Shown: positions 1 to 6,502 of the stretch, one piece after another
Position numbering within the stretch: the stretch's first letter is position 1
How the letters are laid out: each line of letters begins with the position of its first letter
Assembly (NCBI GenBank): GCA_020853655.1
Contig: JADYYL010000199.1
Location: 1 to 6,988, forward strand
DNA length: 6,988 nt
Source of the DNA: Deltaproteobacteria bacterium
GTDB taxonomy: Bacteria; Bdellovibrionota_C; UBA2361; SZUA-149; JADYYL01
Reading direction: 5' to 3'
Position numbers and translations under genes: made by a program
The notes under the pieces: generated by a model
The model's input: the letters and a program-made list of their open reading frames with translations, nothing else
What the model was told of the DNA's origin: nothing
Databases searched by the model: none

Positions 1-1253
1 CCCTGGGGGGAGACGCGCGACCCGATACGCAGCTTATGCTCGCGTCTATCAACGAAACCTCACTCGATCGCTTTGCCGGTGGTCGCCTCCGTAAATCCGG
101 GAAGCAGGACTTCCTTCGAAACATGAACACCGGCGATCTTCTCGACGACTGGGTTGTGAAGTTGTTCATCTATCCAATTCACCTCGGATGCGAGATCGCT
201 TCCGACCTCGCCGATATCTTTGGTGCCGGCTGGCACTGTGACGACGACTTCAGCATGACGCTCGGCGCGATGCAGCGCTGGGGCGGAGAGAAAGCTCCCG
301 ACCAAGTTCGTGCTCCGATATTCACGAACAATCGAATCAGACAGGGTAACGAGTTCGGTGTTTGGTATGCCTTTGCGGTTCGCATCCTCAAGCATGACTG
401 GGTGGATTTTGGGAACATCATCGGCGGACAGCCGATGGGTGGGAACTGGCACTTCTATGGTTACGGAAGTTTGCCGGAGAGTTCCGAGAAAGCGCACATC
501 GCGCACATGTCGGACATTCGTCACAACTTTTCGTGGGACAATCCCTGCTACACGTTCGACGATCTCATCCGTTCCATCTTCGGCGGAGCAGACCCTTCAA
601 ACTGCTACACCGCCTCGTCGAGCATGTGCCAACTGAACAAGGCCAACGCGTGCCTCGCAGAGGCATTCTTCGCGCTTCCCCATCAAAGTAGTTTCACGCT
701 CGATGCGCACTGGGACGGCAACTTCTCACAGCAAGCGGCGGGAGGGCCCAATGTGGTCTTCGAATGGATAGACTGGCCGTCGGGACCCGTCGCGGTTGGC
801 CAATACGACGCATCGATCTGGTCGGAAGGTGGCCCCTCGAGGGTGAATCACGGAGTGGCGCCCTATCAGATGAAGACGCCCTTGCACCACGTGGCCTTCG
901 CCAACTACACCTATCCATCAACAAACGAACTCTCGAATCGCGGTAGTGGGAACAGCTACGCGCAGGACTCGTATCACGGCCCAAGCGTTACGGTCGTCGG
1001 TGTGAAAGCTGCGGATAAGGTACGAACAATCAAGTACCGCAAATTGAAGAATCCGTTTCCAATTACGGCGATTGCGCGAGCGCAAGTCTACTACCAGAAG
1101 AGTCCGAACCGACCTTACGAGTCGCCGAGCCTCTTCAATCCACACTGGAATGCGAGACTCGCTCCATTGAGAGACGCGAACGTCCCGTGGTTTACACGCA
1201 GGCTCCTTCCCTTCATGCAAAGTGGCGGAATCTCGCTTGAGTCAACGCACTGA
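1..1253 (+). CDS. TadG-like Flp pilus-assembly protein, C-terminal part (5' end outside window)
   Basis: The reading frame is open from base 3 with no stop before the ATG at 36, and that ATG has no Shine-Dalgarno sequence, so I treat this as a gene whose start lies upstream. Counting from the ATG at 36, 405 residues are visible. The best family clue is near the C-terminus (residues about 348-377): ARAQVYYQ, a short proline-rich stretch, then LFNPHWNARLAP. From memory, this arrangement is typical of the C-terminal end of TadG-like pilus-assembly proteins; the N-terminal TadE/TadG membrane segment would be upstream. Six cysteines (52, 68, 171, 190, 198, 206) and many aromatic residues suggest an exported, possibly disulfide-bonded domain. 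Its stop TGA (1251-1253) shares one base with the next gene's ATG, so the two are translationally coupled. The TadG assignment is inference, supported by the TadE-like neighbour; the middle of the protein is unrecognised. Confidence 0.7.
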   Translation, partial: LGGDARPDTQLMLASINETSLDRFAGGRLRKSGKQDFLRNMNTGDLLDDWVVKLFIYPIHLGCEIASDLADIFGAGWHCDDDFSMTLGAMQRWGGEKAPDQVRAPIFTNNRIRQGNEFGVWYAFAVRILKHDWVDFGNIIGGQPMGGNWHFYGYGSLPESSEKAHIAHMSDIRHNFSWDNPCYTFDDLIRSIFGGADPSNCYTASSSMCQLNKANACLAEAFFALPHQSSFTLDAHWDGNFSQQAAGGPNVVFEWIDWPSGPVAVGQYDASIWSEGGPSRVNHGVAPYQMKTPLHHVAFANYTYPSTNELSNRGSGNSYAQDSYHGPSVTVVGVKAADKVRTIKYRKLKNPFPITAIARAQVYYQKSPNRPYESPSLFNPHWNARLAPLRDANVPWFTRRLLPFMQSGGISLESTH

Positions 1254-2632
1254 TGAGCACCGAATACCTCATTCGAAGATCCGAGCGTGGACAGGCGATG
1301 GTCGAGTTCGCCGTGATGGTGTTCGTCATTATCATCATCGGTTCGACTTCTGTCGGGCTGTATCGCGCGCTTCAGTTTGACTGGTGGGCACAACACGACG
1401 CTCGGTTCCTTGCTTTTGGTCGAGCACTGGGAGACTCGTCTCCGGCAAGCCGACTCTCTGCGCAGAATCGACCTCGCTACGTGGCGCAGGTGCGACCCGA
1501 CTACGCGGTATGGAGCGAAGGGAACGTGGAGTCGCTCGTCCGGCAATCCATCTCATCGCCAGGACTGCCTTCGACAGTCGGTGGCGAAGAAGAGGAGATC
1601 GCCGATGTGCCACATGGCGGCCGACGACCGTCCACGGGATCGCGATCTCAATTTGCGCGTAGCGTTGCCTCAGCCGCCAACGCAGCACCCACTTCACTCC
1701 GAGCGGCGCAGATCTCTCTCGCTCAACAAGCGCAATCGGACCCAGCGATGTCTCGAATGACGAGGAACGTGAGCTACCTCGGCGCTCAAGTGGCGCTGGG
1801 CGAGATCCTCTACGAGTTCGGTAGACTCGCCCTTGCGAGCACGACGAGCCTCGACTCTGACGCGCAGGTGACTCTCGAGAACAGCGTCAATTCGAAACTG
1901 CACGCTGACGTCAGCTCCTCCGGGGTCATCCCGGGCCTGACGATCAATGCTTTCTGGCTCGTGAAAATGCCGCTCCCTGGGGTTTCGTACACGGGCGCCT
2001 TTGATGGCGTCATGAAGAACGTGCTCTCGAATGACGGATCTCTCCGGGATCCGTGGATGAACAACGATGTCGTTCACTCAAGCGTCAGCTACACGGGGCT
2101 TGGCGGATCTATCGCGGGTCTGCCGCTGCGTCGACTGAACACAACCGGCGCGAGCGCTCAATTCACTCTCGTCACGGAACCGTGGAAAATCGCGAGACGA
2201 GAGTCGCCAACCGGTGCGTTCCGACAACCGGGTGATCAGACCGATAGCATTGATTCAACGAGCGACGAGGGAGTCATGCGACGGCGGGTCGCTGGGCTCT
2301 GGTTGTTCCCGTCCGATGTCGTTGCGCTTGCTGAGCCGATGACCAATCTTCTTCCCGGATCGCTTCGTGGAGTCGTCAGCGATCTCGAAGGACCCATAAG
2401 CACTGGTGTCACGATGGTGAAGAGAATCATCATCGATGCAAATCCGCTCGAGATGCTTTTTGATGTGTTGAACGAGCTTCCGGTGGTGAGCGAGCTCGAT
2501 CTTCATCTGCCGCAGTGGCCCTCCGTGCGGCCAGACAGTTACCCCGGCTCCTCCGAAATGTATTACGATGAGCTGTCCGGTTCGCAGCGTGGATTCAATG
2601 ACTACGTTCAGGAGCAGCGAGACAATCAATGA
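1253..2632 (+). CDS. TadE-like pilus-assembly protein with long C-terminal extension
   Basis: The 459-residue product starts with a short basic leader, RRSERG, followed by QAMVEFAVMVFVIIIIG. This is the TadE/TadF (PF07811-type) pattern: basic residues, glycine 13, glutamate 18 at +5 relative to a possible prepilin-peptidase cut after the glycine, then one hydrophobic helix to about residue 38. Family members usually have roughly 150-200 residues; here about 420 residues follow the helix. That part has a Ser/Arg/Ala/Gln-rich stretch (about 110-165) and otherwise no motif I recognise. It probably sits in the inner membrane with the bulk outside the cytoplasm, as a minor pseudopilin or pilus-assembly component. 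The ATG overlaps the previous stop (TGATG) and the gene ends in an ATGA overlap with the next one, so it is the middle member of a coupled operon. The N-terminal call is strong; the role of the extension is unknown. Confidence 0.75.
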   Translation: MSTEYLIRRSERGQAMVEFAVMVFVIIIIGSTSVGLYRALQFDWWAQHDARFLAFGRALGDSSPASRLSAQNRPRYVAQVRPDYAVWSEGNVESLVRQSISSPGLPSTVGGEEEEIADVPHGGRRPSTGSRSQFARSVASAANAAPTSLRAAQISLAQQAQSDPAMSRMTRNVSYLGAQVALGEILYEFGRLALASTTSLDSDAQVTLENSVNSKLHADVSSSGVIPGLTINAFWLVKMPLPGVSYTGAFDGVMKNVLSNDGSLRDPWMNNDVVHSSVSYTGLGGSIAGLPLRRLNTTGASAQFTLVTEPWKIARRESPTGAFRQPGDQTDSIDSTSDEGVMRRRVAGLWLFPSDVVALAEPMTNLLPGSLRGVVSDLEGPISTGVTMVKRIIIDANPLEMLFDVLNELPVVSELDLHLPQWPSVRPDSYPGSSEMYYDELSGSQRGFNDYVQEQRDNQ

Positions 2633-3444
2633 CCGGTGTAAGCGCAACTGATCGGCGGGCCATGCTGAAGATTCAGCTCTTCGGCGCAAGCGTCTTTCTC
2701 ATTCTCTGTTTCCTGCTCGGCATCGCCCTCGGCTTCAAGAAGAATCTCTCCCCAGTCTATGCCGTCCAGGGAAGTCGTGCGGTGGGCACGAACGCCACAC
2801 TTTCGTTTCCTATCGCCGATGGACTGAACCTTTCCACGTTCGGGCGCGATACCAAGCTCAATGGACAGCCGGTGGAGATGGCGTCGTTCACATCGAGACG
2901 CTCAGTTCGCGAGATTGCTCGCGAGCAGGCGCGCATCTGGGAGCGAAACAACATCTCAACGGTAAAGCAAATTGATGATACTCGCGCGCTCGTCCTCGGA
3001 CGGGATGACCGCTCCGGAAAGCGTCACACGCTCCTCGCCTGGAACTCAGATTCACAACTGAAGGAAGCAGGGTTCGAAGGGGTCGCTACGCAAGGAATGT
3101 TCTCCAGTGCCGACGGTTCATTCACAAATGTCGAAGTGACCGAAGTCCCTGGTGTTCCCCTTCCCGACGGCGGACGAGTCGCCTCAGTGATGTCGTCGCT
3201 CGAACCCGAAGGACCGAGCTACAGCGGAAGCTATGCCCTACGAGGGCGACTGGCAGACAACCTCTCGTTCTATCGAAGAAATCTTCACGCCGACGGATGG
3301 CAGGAGACGCTCGTGTTCGATCAGCCTGGGCAAGCGATGTTGGAGCTGAGCAAGTATCGTGAGTCGATAACGATGATCTTTGTGCCCGTCGACGGCGAAG
3401 GGATAGAAACGATCGCGACGATCGTCCGACGCTTCACGAGCTGA
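2629..3444 (+). CDS. Hypothetical protein with a single N-terminal membrane anchor
   Basis: The 271-residue product has a basic N-terminus, one hydrophobic helix at about residues 16-35 (IQLFGASVFLILCFLLGIAL), and a soluble region of about 235 residues that should lie outside the cytoplasm. I do not recognise a named family. The C-terminal part (about 173-268) reads like a general bacterial module of pattern 'VPxPDGGRV...FY...L...GW...' ending in alternating beta-type segments: here VPLPDGGRVASVMSS, then LSFYRRNLHADGW, then two hydrophobic strands. A second, weaker echo may occupy about 57-140 (FTSRRSVREIAREQARIWE). The start overlaps the TadE-like gene by four bases (ATGA), with AGGAG about 14 bases upstream of the ATG, so it belongs to the pilus operon and is its last visible gene. 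A pilus-accessory or periplasmic assembly role is inferred only from location. Confidence 0.65.
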   Translation: MTGVSATDRRAMLKIQLFGASVFLILCFLLGIALGFKKNLSPVYAVQGSRAVGTNATLSFPIADGLNLSTFGRDTKLNGQPVEMASFTSRRSVREIAREQARIWERNNISTVKQIDDTRALVLGRDDRSGKRHTLLAWNSDSQLKEAGFEGVATQGMFSSADGSFTNVEVTEVPGVPLPDGGRVASVMSSLEPEGPSYSGSYALRGRLADNLSFYRRNLHADGWQETLVFDQPGQAMLELSKYRESITMIFVPVDGEGIETIATIVRRFTS

Positions 3445-3519
3445 TCGAATCGTTCTCCAGGAAGGTAAGATGACGTCTTCTTCATGACAAATTTCGGTTG
3501 AAGGAGGCGCTCGAAAAGA

Positions 3520-3539
3520 TTCCTCGAAGACTCGAGGAA
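3520..3539 (-). terminator. Probable intrinsic terminator after riboflavin synthase
   Basis: An 8-bp perfect stem (TTCCTCGA / TCGAGGAA) with a 4-base loop lies 19 bases past the riboflavin synthase stop. Read on the minus strand it is followed by TCTTTTCG, a short U-rich run. On the plus strand no U-run follows, so it suits the minus-strand operon better, although the hairpin could also slow plus-strand transcription coming from the pilus operon. The tail is weak, hence moderate confidence. The rest of the 114 bp convergent gap holds no gene I can support. Confidence 0.5.
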
Positions 3540-3558
3540 CTACCAAGCGGCACAGAAG

Positions 3559-4218
3559 TTAAGTCGGCCGAGATTTCTTCCCGCGCGACTGGATGGTGAG
3601 CGAAGCGCGGTGTGACGCTCCCACACTTGCTCCGAGAATCCGGTCGGCGTAACGAGCCAGGCAATCTGCCTCGACGTTGACCCGGTCGCCGGGCTTCAAA
3701 TCCCCCAGCGTGGTCTCGCGAAGCGTGTGAGGGATCAGATAGACCGAAAACGAGTCATTCCCTACTTCACCCACAGTGAGGCTCACACCGCTGAGACAGA
3801 TGGAACCCTTCTGGGCGATGAGGTGGGAAATGTTTGACGGCAGTTCTATCTCTAATCGCTCCGCCCCCTCTCCTTCGAGGCTTCGCGCGAGAACGGTTGC
3901 CGCCGAGTCGATATGCCCCTGCACGAGATGTCCGTCGACGGGATCGCCGAATCGCAAAGAGGTTTCGAGATTGCATCTGCTCCCCACGCTGAGATCCTCC
4001 AGCGTGGTCTTCCGCAATGTTTCAGGCACAACATCGAAAAATGCGCCGTCACCGGTGAGCTCGGTAACGGTTAAACAGGTACCAGCAACACTGATGGAAT
4101 CGCCGACTTTGATAATCGACGCCGCGAACAGTGACGCACGGATTTGCAGCCGGCGGCCCGACGGCGTCTCCGAAGAGGCCGTGACCGTTCCAATCTCGCG
4201 GATGATACCGGTAAACAT
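3559..4218 (-). CDS. ribE: Riboflavin synthase, alpha subunit
   Basis: This enzyme (EC 2.5.1.9) converts two molecules of 6,7-dimethyl-8-ribityllumazine into riboflavin plus 5-amino-6-ribitylaminouracil, the last step of riboflavin synthesis in the cytoplasm; family members act as homotrimers. The 219-residue product opens with the diagnostic MFTGII and contains two homologous lumazine-binding barrels. Barrel 1 (about 1-97) carries GTCLTV (47-52) and VPETLRKTTL (64-73). Barrel 2 (about 98-195) carries GHLVQGHID (96-104), GVSLTV (144-149), IPHTLRETTL (162-171) and VNVEADCLARY (180-190). The paired TLR..TTL motifs show the internal duplication directly. Length is normal, with a short basic tail (SRGKKSRPT). 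The ATG at 4218 is fixed by MFTGII, though its Shine-Dalgarno is weak. It follows nrdR by 36 bases and is probably the last gene of the glyA-nrdR-ribE run. The symbol follows Bacillus usage (ribC in older E. coli literature). Confidence 0.97.
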   Translation of the reverse strand: MFTGIIREIGTVTASSETPSGRRLQIRASLFAASIIKVGDSISVAGTCLTVTELTGDGAFFDVVPETLRKTTLEDLSVGSRCNLETSLRFGDPVDGHLVQGHIDSAATVLARSLEGEGAERLEIELPSNISHLIAQKGSICLSGVSLTVGEVGNDSFSVYLIPHTLRETTLGDLKPGDRVNVEADCLARYADRILGASVGASHRASLTIQSRGKKSRPT

Positions 4219-4254
4219 ATCTCGCTCGAACTTAGTGAGGCCGCGCAGGAGAAT

Positions 4255-4836
4255 CTATTTCCCGCGCTTCGCTGCGTTGCGCCCGCCTCCAAAGAGGTCC
4301 TGCTGCGTATTCTTTCCGCTCGCTTTACGGGGATCGCTGAGCGCCCCGCGATTTCCTTTCGGGAGTGTCGGGGCGGTGGCTTCGGTCGTGGAAACAAGAG
4401 ATTTCAGCGTATCGATGAACTGACTGACATCGGAGAACGCTCGGTAGACCGAGGCAAAGCGGATGTAGGCAACCTGATCGAGTCCTTGGAGTCTATCGAT
4501 CACGATCTCGCCGATCGCCTCGCTCGAGACCTCCTTTTCACCGCTCTCAATAAACACTGTCTCGATATCTCGCGTCACCGCCTCCATCTGATCGACGTTG
4601 ACGGGCCGCTTCTCGCAAGCTTTCCGGAGTCCGCTCAGGATCTTGTTTCGATCAAACGCCTCTCGAGTGCCATCCTTCTTCACGACGAGGGGAAGGGACT
4701 CCTCGATACGTTCGAATGTGGTAAAGCGGAACTGGCACCCTTCGCATTCGCGACGGCGACGCACCGATCGGCCATCTGCTCCTTCACGGGAGTCGATGAC
4801 GCGGGTTTCCCCCGATCGGCACTTCGGACAGTTCAT
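4255..4836 (-). CDS. nrdR: Transcriptional repressor NrdR, with extended C-terminal tail
   Basis: NrdR is a nucleotide-sensing repressor of ribonucleotide reductase genes. The N-terminal zinc ribbon is complete: C3 and C6 (MNCPKC) and C31 and C34 (ECEGC), with the conserved VIDSREG, SVRRRRECEGC and RFTTFERIE stretches. An ATP-cone domain follows at about 49-139 (VVKKDGTREAFDRNKI, then EKRPV and VAYIRFASVYRAF), which binds ATP or dATP. NrdR proteins are usually about 150-170 residues; this one has 193. The extra part (about 150-193) is rich in Thr, Pro, Gly, Lys and Arg, looks disordered, and contains QQDLF at 178-182. The ATG overlaps the glyA stop (ATGA at 4833-4836), so translation is probably coupled to glyA; no strong Shine-Dalgarno is visible. 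A glyA-nrdR-riboflavin gene order is common in bacteria. No ribonucleotide reductase gene or obvious paired NrdR box is seen in the window. Confidence 0.97.
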   Translation of the reverse strand: MNCPKCRSGETRVIDSREGADGRSVRRRRECEGCQFRFTTFERIEESLPLVVKKDGTREAFDRNKILSGLRKACEKRPVNVDQMEAVTRDIETVFIESGEKEVSSEAIGEIVIDRLQGLDQVAYIRFASVYRAFSDVSQFIDTLKSLVSTTEATAPTLPKGNRGALSDPRKASGKNTQQDLFGGGRNAAKRGK

Positions 4837-6113
4837 CGGTGAGCTCTGCCCGGTCCATGATCATACAGCGGGAAGTTTCGGCACAGCGCGACCACCTTCT
4901 CTCGGATGTTCGCGAGCTTCGCTTCGTCGCCTGCAGCATCAATCGCTGCGCGCATAAATTCTGCGATCCGATCCATCTCTTCCGTCCGGAAGCCGCGCGT
5001 CGTCACCGTGGGCGATCCAAGGCGGATGCCACTCGTGATCGCCGGTGGGCGAGGATCGCCCGGAACGGTGTTCTTGTTGACTGTAATGCCGACCTTGCCC
5101 AACGCCGTCTCTGCGTCTGCACCGGTCGTCTCCGTGCCGCGAAGATCAACGACCATCACGTGGCTATCCGTTCCGCCGGTCAGCAACTTGAATCCTTGAT
5201 CTTGAAGTGCCTCAGCGAGTTCCCGCGCATTCGTCACGACTCGCGAGGCGTAGATGCGGAATTCGTCGGTCAGCGCTTCTTTGAACGCGACCGCCTTGCC
5301 AGCCACTTGATGCATCAGCGGCCCACCCTGGAATCCAGGGAACACGGCCTTGTTCATCTTCTTCATCAAATCGCCACGCCCCATGATCATCCCGCCACGG
5401 GGGCCACGAAGAGTTTTGTGCGTCGTCGTCGTCACGATATCGGCGTGCGGCACCGGATTATCGTAAACACCACCGACGATCAGGCCCGCGTAGTGCGAGA
5501 CGTCAGAGAAGTGATAGGCGCCAACTTCTTTTGCAACTCGGCCGAACATCTCGAAGTCGATCTGCCGCGAATACGCAGTCATCCCGGAAATGATGACCTT
5601 CGGCTTGTGAAACTCAGCAAGCTTTCGGACTTCATGCTCCTCGATCAGGTGCGAGTCGAGGTTGACGCCGTAGGCGACGACATTGAAATATTTGCCGGAA
5701 AAATTAACGGGACTTCCGTGAGTCAGGTGTCCGCCATGGTCGAGGCGAGGTCCCAAGATCGTATCGCCCGGATTCAGGAGCCCGAACAACACCGCGAGAT
5801 TTGCACTCGCGCCGGAGTGAGGCTGAACGTTCACTTCCTCAGCCCCGAACATCTCCTTCGCGCGATCAATCGCGAGCTTCTCGATCTCGTCGTAGTATTG
5901 GCAACCGCCGTAATATCTCTTGCCGGGGTAACCCTCGCAGTACTTGTCAGTGAGAACGGAGCCACACACCTCCATCACTGCTCGACTGGTCGCGTTCTCA
6001 GATGGAATCAACTCAATCGAGAGCTCTTTTCGCTCAGTTTCTTTACGAACGAGCTCCGCGATATCCGGGTCAACTTCGGCAAGGCTTCCTGCGTTCCGCA
6101 CCAAATGCTCCAC
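4833..6113 (-). CDS. glyA: Serine hydroxymethyltransferase
   Basis: This cytoplasmic PLP enzyme (EC 2.1.2.1) interconverts serine plus tetrahydrofolate and glycine plus 5,10-methylene-tetrahydrofolate, the main source of one-carbon units. The 426-residue length is normal. Visible motifs: LIPSEN (35-40), YPGKRYYGG (62-70), VQPHSGASAN (96-105), GGHLTHGSPVNFSG (127-140), the DVSHYAG segment (D204, H207), the TTTTHKTLRGPRGG segment with PLP lysine K233, and GIRLGSP (362-368) with the substrate-carboxylate arginine. All expected catalytic residues appear intact. The start is uncertain. The longest frame begins at a GTG at 6113 that lacks a Shine-Dalgarno, whereas a GTG at 6101 (codon 5) has GGAG exactly six bases upstream. 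I give the longer bound but consider 6101 more likely. It overlaps nrdR by four bases. Its start lies only 17 bases past the U-tract of the upstream terminator, so its promoter must be unusually placed or transcription must read through. Confidence 0.98.
   Translation of the reverse strand: MEHLVRNAGSLAEVDPDIAELVRKETERKELSIELIPSENATSRAVMEVCGSVLTDKYCEGYPGKRYYGGCQYYDEIEKLAIDRAKEMFGAEEVNVQPHSGASANLAVLFGLLNPGDTILGPRLDHGGHLTHGSPVNFSGKYFNVVAYGVNLDSHLIEEHEVRKLAEFHKPKVIISGMTAYSRQIDFEMFGRVAKEVGAYHFSDVSHYAGLIVGGVYDNPVPHADIVTTTTHKTLRGPRGGMIMGRGDLMKKMNKAVFPGFQGGPLMHQVAGKAVAFKEALTDEFRIYASRVVTNARELAEALQDQGFKLLTGGTDSHVMVVDLRGTETTGADAETALGKVGITVNKNTVPGDPRPPAITSGIRLGSPTVTTRGFRTEEMDRIAEFMRAAIDAAGDEAKLANIREKVVALCRNFPLYDHGPGRAHR
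6108..6111 (-). promoter_or_regulatory. Shine-Dalgarno supporting an internal glyA start at 6101
   Basis: GGAG on the minus strand at 6111-6108 is followed by six bases (CATTTG) and a GTG at 6101-6099. It lies inside the longest glyA reading frame (codons 1-2), so if used, the first four codons of that frame are leader. No comparable sequence precedes the GTG at 6113. The removed residues (MEHL) are not part of the conserved SHMT fold. Confidence 0.5.
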
Positions 6114-6130
6114 GTCTTGTAACGATCAAT

Positions 6131-6167
6131 AAAAAAAGCGCCGTCGCATTTTCAATGCCCGGCGCTT
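6131..6167 (-). terminator. Intrinsic terminator after acpP
   Basis: On the minus strand an outer 8-bp stem (AAGCGCCG / CGGCGCTT) encloses a small internal bulge and a second 5-bp stem (GCATT / AATGC) with a GAA loop. The descending arm ends in an unbroken run of seven Ts (6137-6131). This is a textbook rho-independent terminator pointing leftwards, 58 bases past the acpP stop. In the opposite direction the tail is CCTTCTTTCC, so plus-strand termination would be poor. The T run ends 17 bases before the first possible glyA start. Confidence 0.88.
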
Positions 6168-6183
6168 CCTTCTTTCCGAATCG

Positions 6184-6204
6184 CCTAGGCCGAGTAGGCC
6201 TAGG
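6184..6204. repeat. Perfect 8-bp inverted repeat (stem-loop) between acpP and glyA
   Basis: CCTAGGCC and GGCCTAGG pair perfectly over eight bases around a 5-base loop (GAGTA on the plus strand). It lies between the acpP stop and the acpP terminator hairpin. No U-run follows in either direction, so it is not itself a canonical terminator. It could stabilise the acpP mRNA 3' end or be a protein-binding site. Confidence 0.75.
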
Positions 6205-6210
6205 AAACGG

Positions 6211-6231
6211 CTCTTAATAAAGTATTAAGAG
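6211..6231. repeat. Perfect 8-bp inverted repeat spanning the acpP stop codon
   Basis: CTCTTAAT (6211-6218) and ATTAAGAG (6224-6231) pair perfectly around a 5-base loop. The acpP stop TAA (6227-6225 on the minus strand) is inside one arm, so an unfolded stem would be covered by the terminating ribosome. The stem is AT-rich and weak. It has the same stem and loop lengths (8 and 5) as its neighbour at 6184-6204. Confidence 0.65.
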
Positions 6232-6467
6232 GTGTGTTCGGCGATGTAGCCGACCGCATCACCGACGGTTTGGATCTTTTCAGCATCCTCGTCGGGGATT
6301 TCGATGTCGTACTCCTCCTCGAGCGCCATGATCAACTCGACGATATCGAGAGAATCAGCGCCAAGGTCTTCAATGAACGAAGCGTCATCGGTGACTTCTT
6401 CTGCCGGAACCCCAAGCTGCTCCACGATAATACTCTTCACTTTCTCCGCAGTCTCTGCCTGGCCCAT
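6225..6467 (-). CDS. acpP: Acyl carrier protein
   Basis: This is the 80-residue acidic carrier that holds growing acyl chains on a 4'-phosphopantetheine arm in type II fatty acid synthesis. The attachment motif DLGADSLDIVELIMALEEE is complete, with serine 39 (DSL at 38-40) as the modified residue. The rest shows the expected four-helix pattern: helix I about 5-17, recognition helix II about 39-53, and IPDEDAEKIQTVGDAVGYI towards the end. Length is normal. The ATG at 6467 is well supported by GGAGG six bases upstream. FabG lies upstream on the same strand, the usual partner, but 433 bases away rather than nearly adjacent. The usual downstream partner fabF is absent; a strong terminator and glyA follow instead. 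This suggests acpP is transcribed on its own, matching its typically very high expression. Confidence 0.98.
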   Translation of the reverse strand: MGQAETAEKVKSIIVEQLGVPAEEVTDDASFIEDLGADSLDIVELIMALEEEYDIEIPDEDAEKIQTVGDAVGYIAEHTS

Positions 6468-6473
6468 TTAATT

Positions 6474-6478
6474 CCTCC
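6474..6478 (-). promoter_or_regulatory. Strong Shine-Dalgarno of acpP
   Basis: GGAGG on the minus strand, six bases (AATTAA) before the acpP ATG. It is the best ribosome binding site in the window, fits the high translation expected of acyl carrier protein, and fixes the start. Confidence 0.88.
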
Positions 6479-6496
6479 ACATATAGGCTTCCGAAA

Positions 6497-6502
6497 ATCT
6501 TA
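6497..6502 (-). promoter_or_regulatory. Candidate -10 element for acpP
   Basis: TAAGAT on the minus strand matches the -10 consensus at four of six positions, including the TA...T core. A start near 6490 would give a leader of about 23 bases that contains the GGAGG. No good -35 is seen at 16-18 bases spacing, so this is a weak call. It overlaps one arm of the inverted repeat at 6501-6566. Confidence 0.25.

Noticed and set aside
3445..3519. Possible small gene in the convergent gap
   Set aside because: The only ATG-led plus-strand frames are a few codons long (for example ATGACG at about 3470 stops after five codons).
4219..4254. Possible FMN riboswitch before riboflavin synthase
   Set aside because: Only 36 bases separate nrdR from this gene, too short for the FMN aptamer, and no conserved aptamer elements are visible.
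4144..4842. 232-codon plus-strand frame antisense to nrdR
   Set aside because: The minus-strand NrdR is certain (zinc ribbon and ATP-cone). The antisense frame shows no recognisable protein features.
4839..6122. 427-codon open frame on the plus strand antisense to glyA
   Set aside because: It lies entirely across glyA, whose conserved motifs and catalytic residues are unambiguous. The antisense translation is rich in Arg/His with no family pattern, as expected from codon bias in GC-rich DNA.
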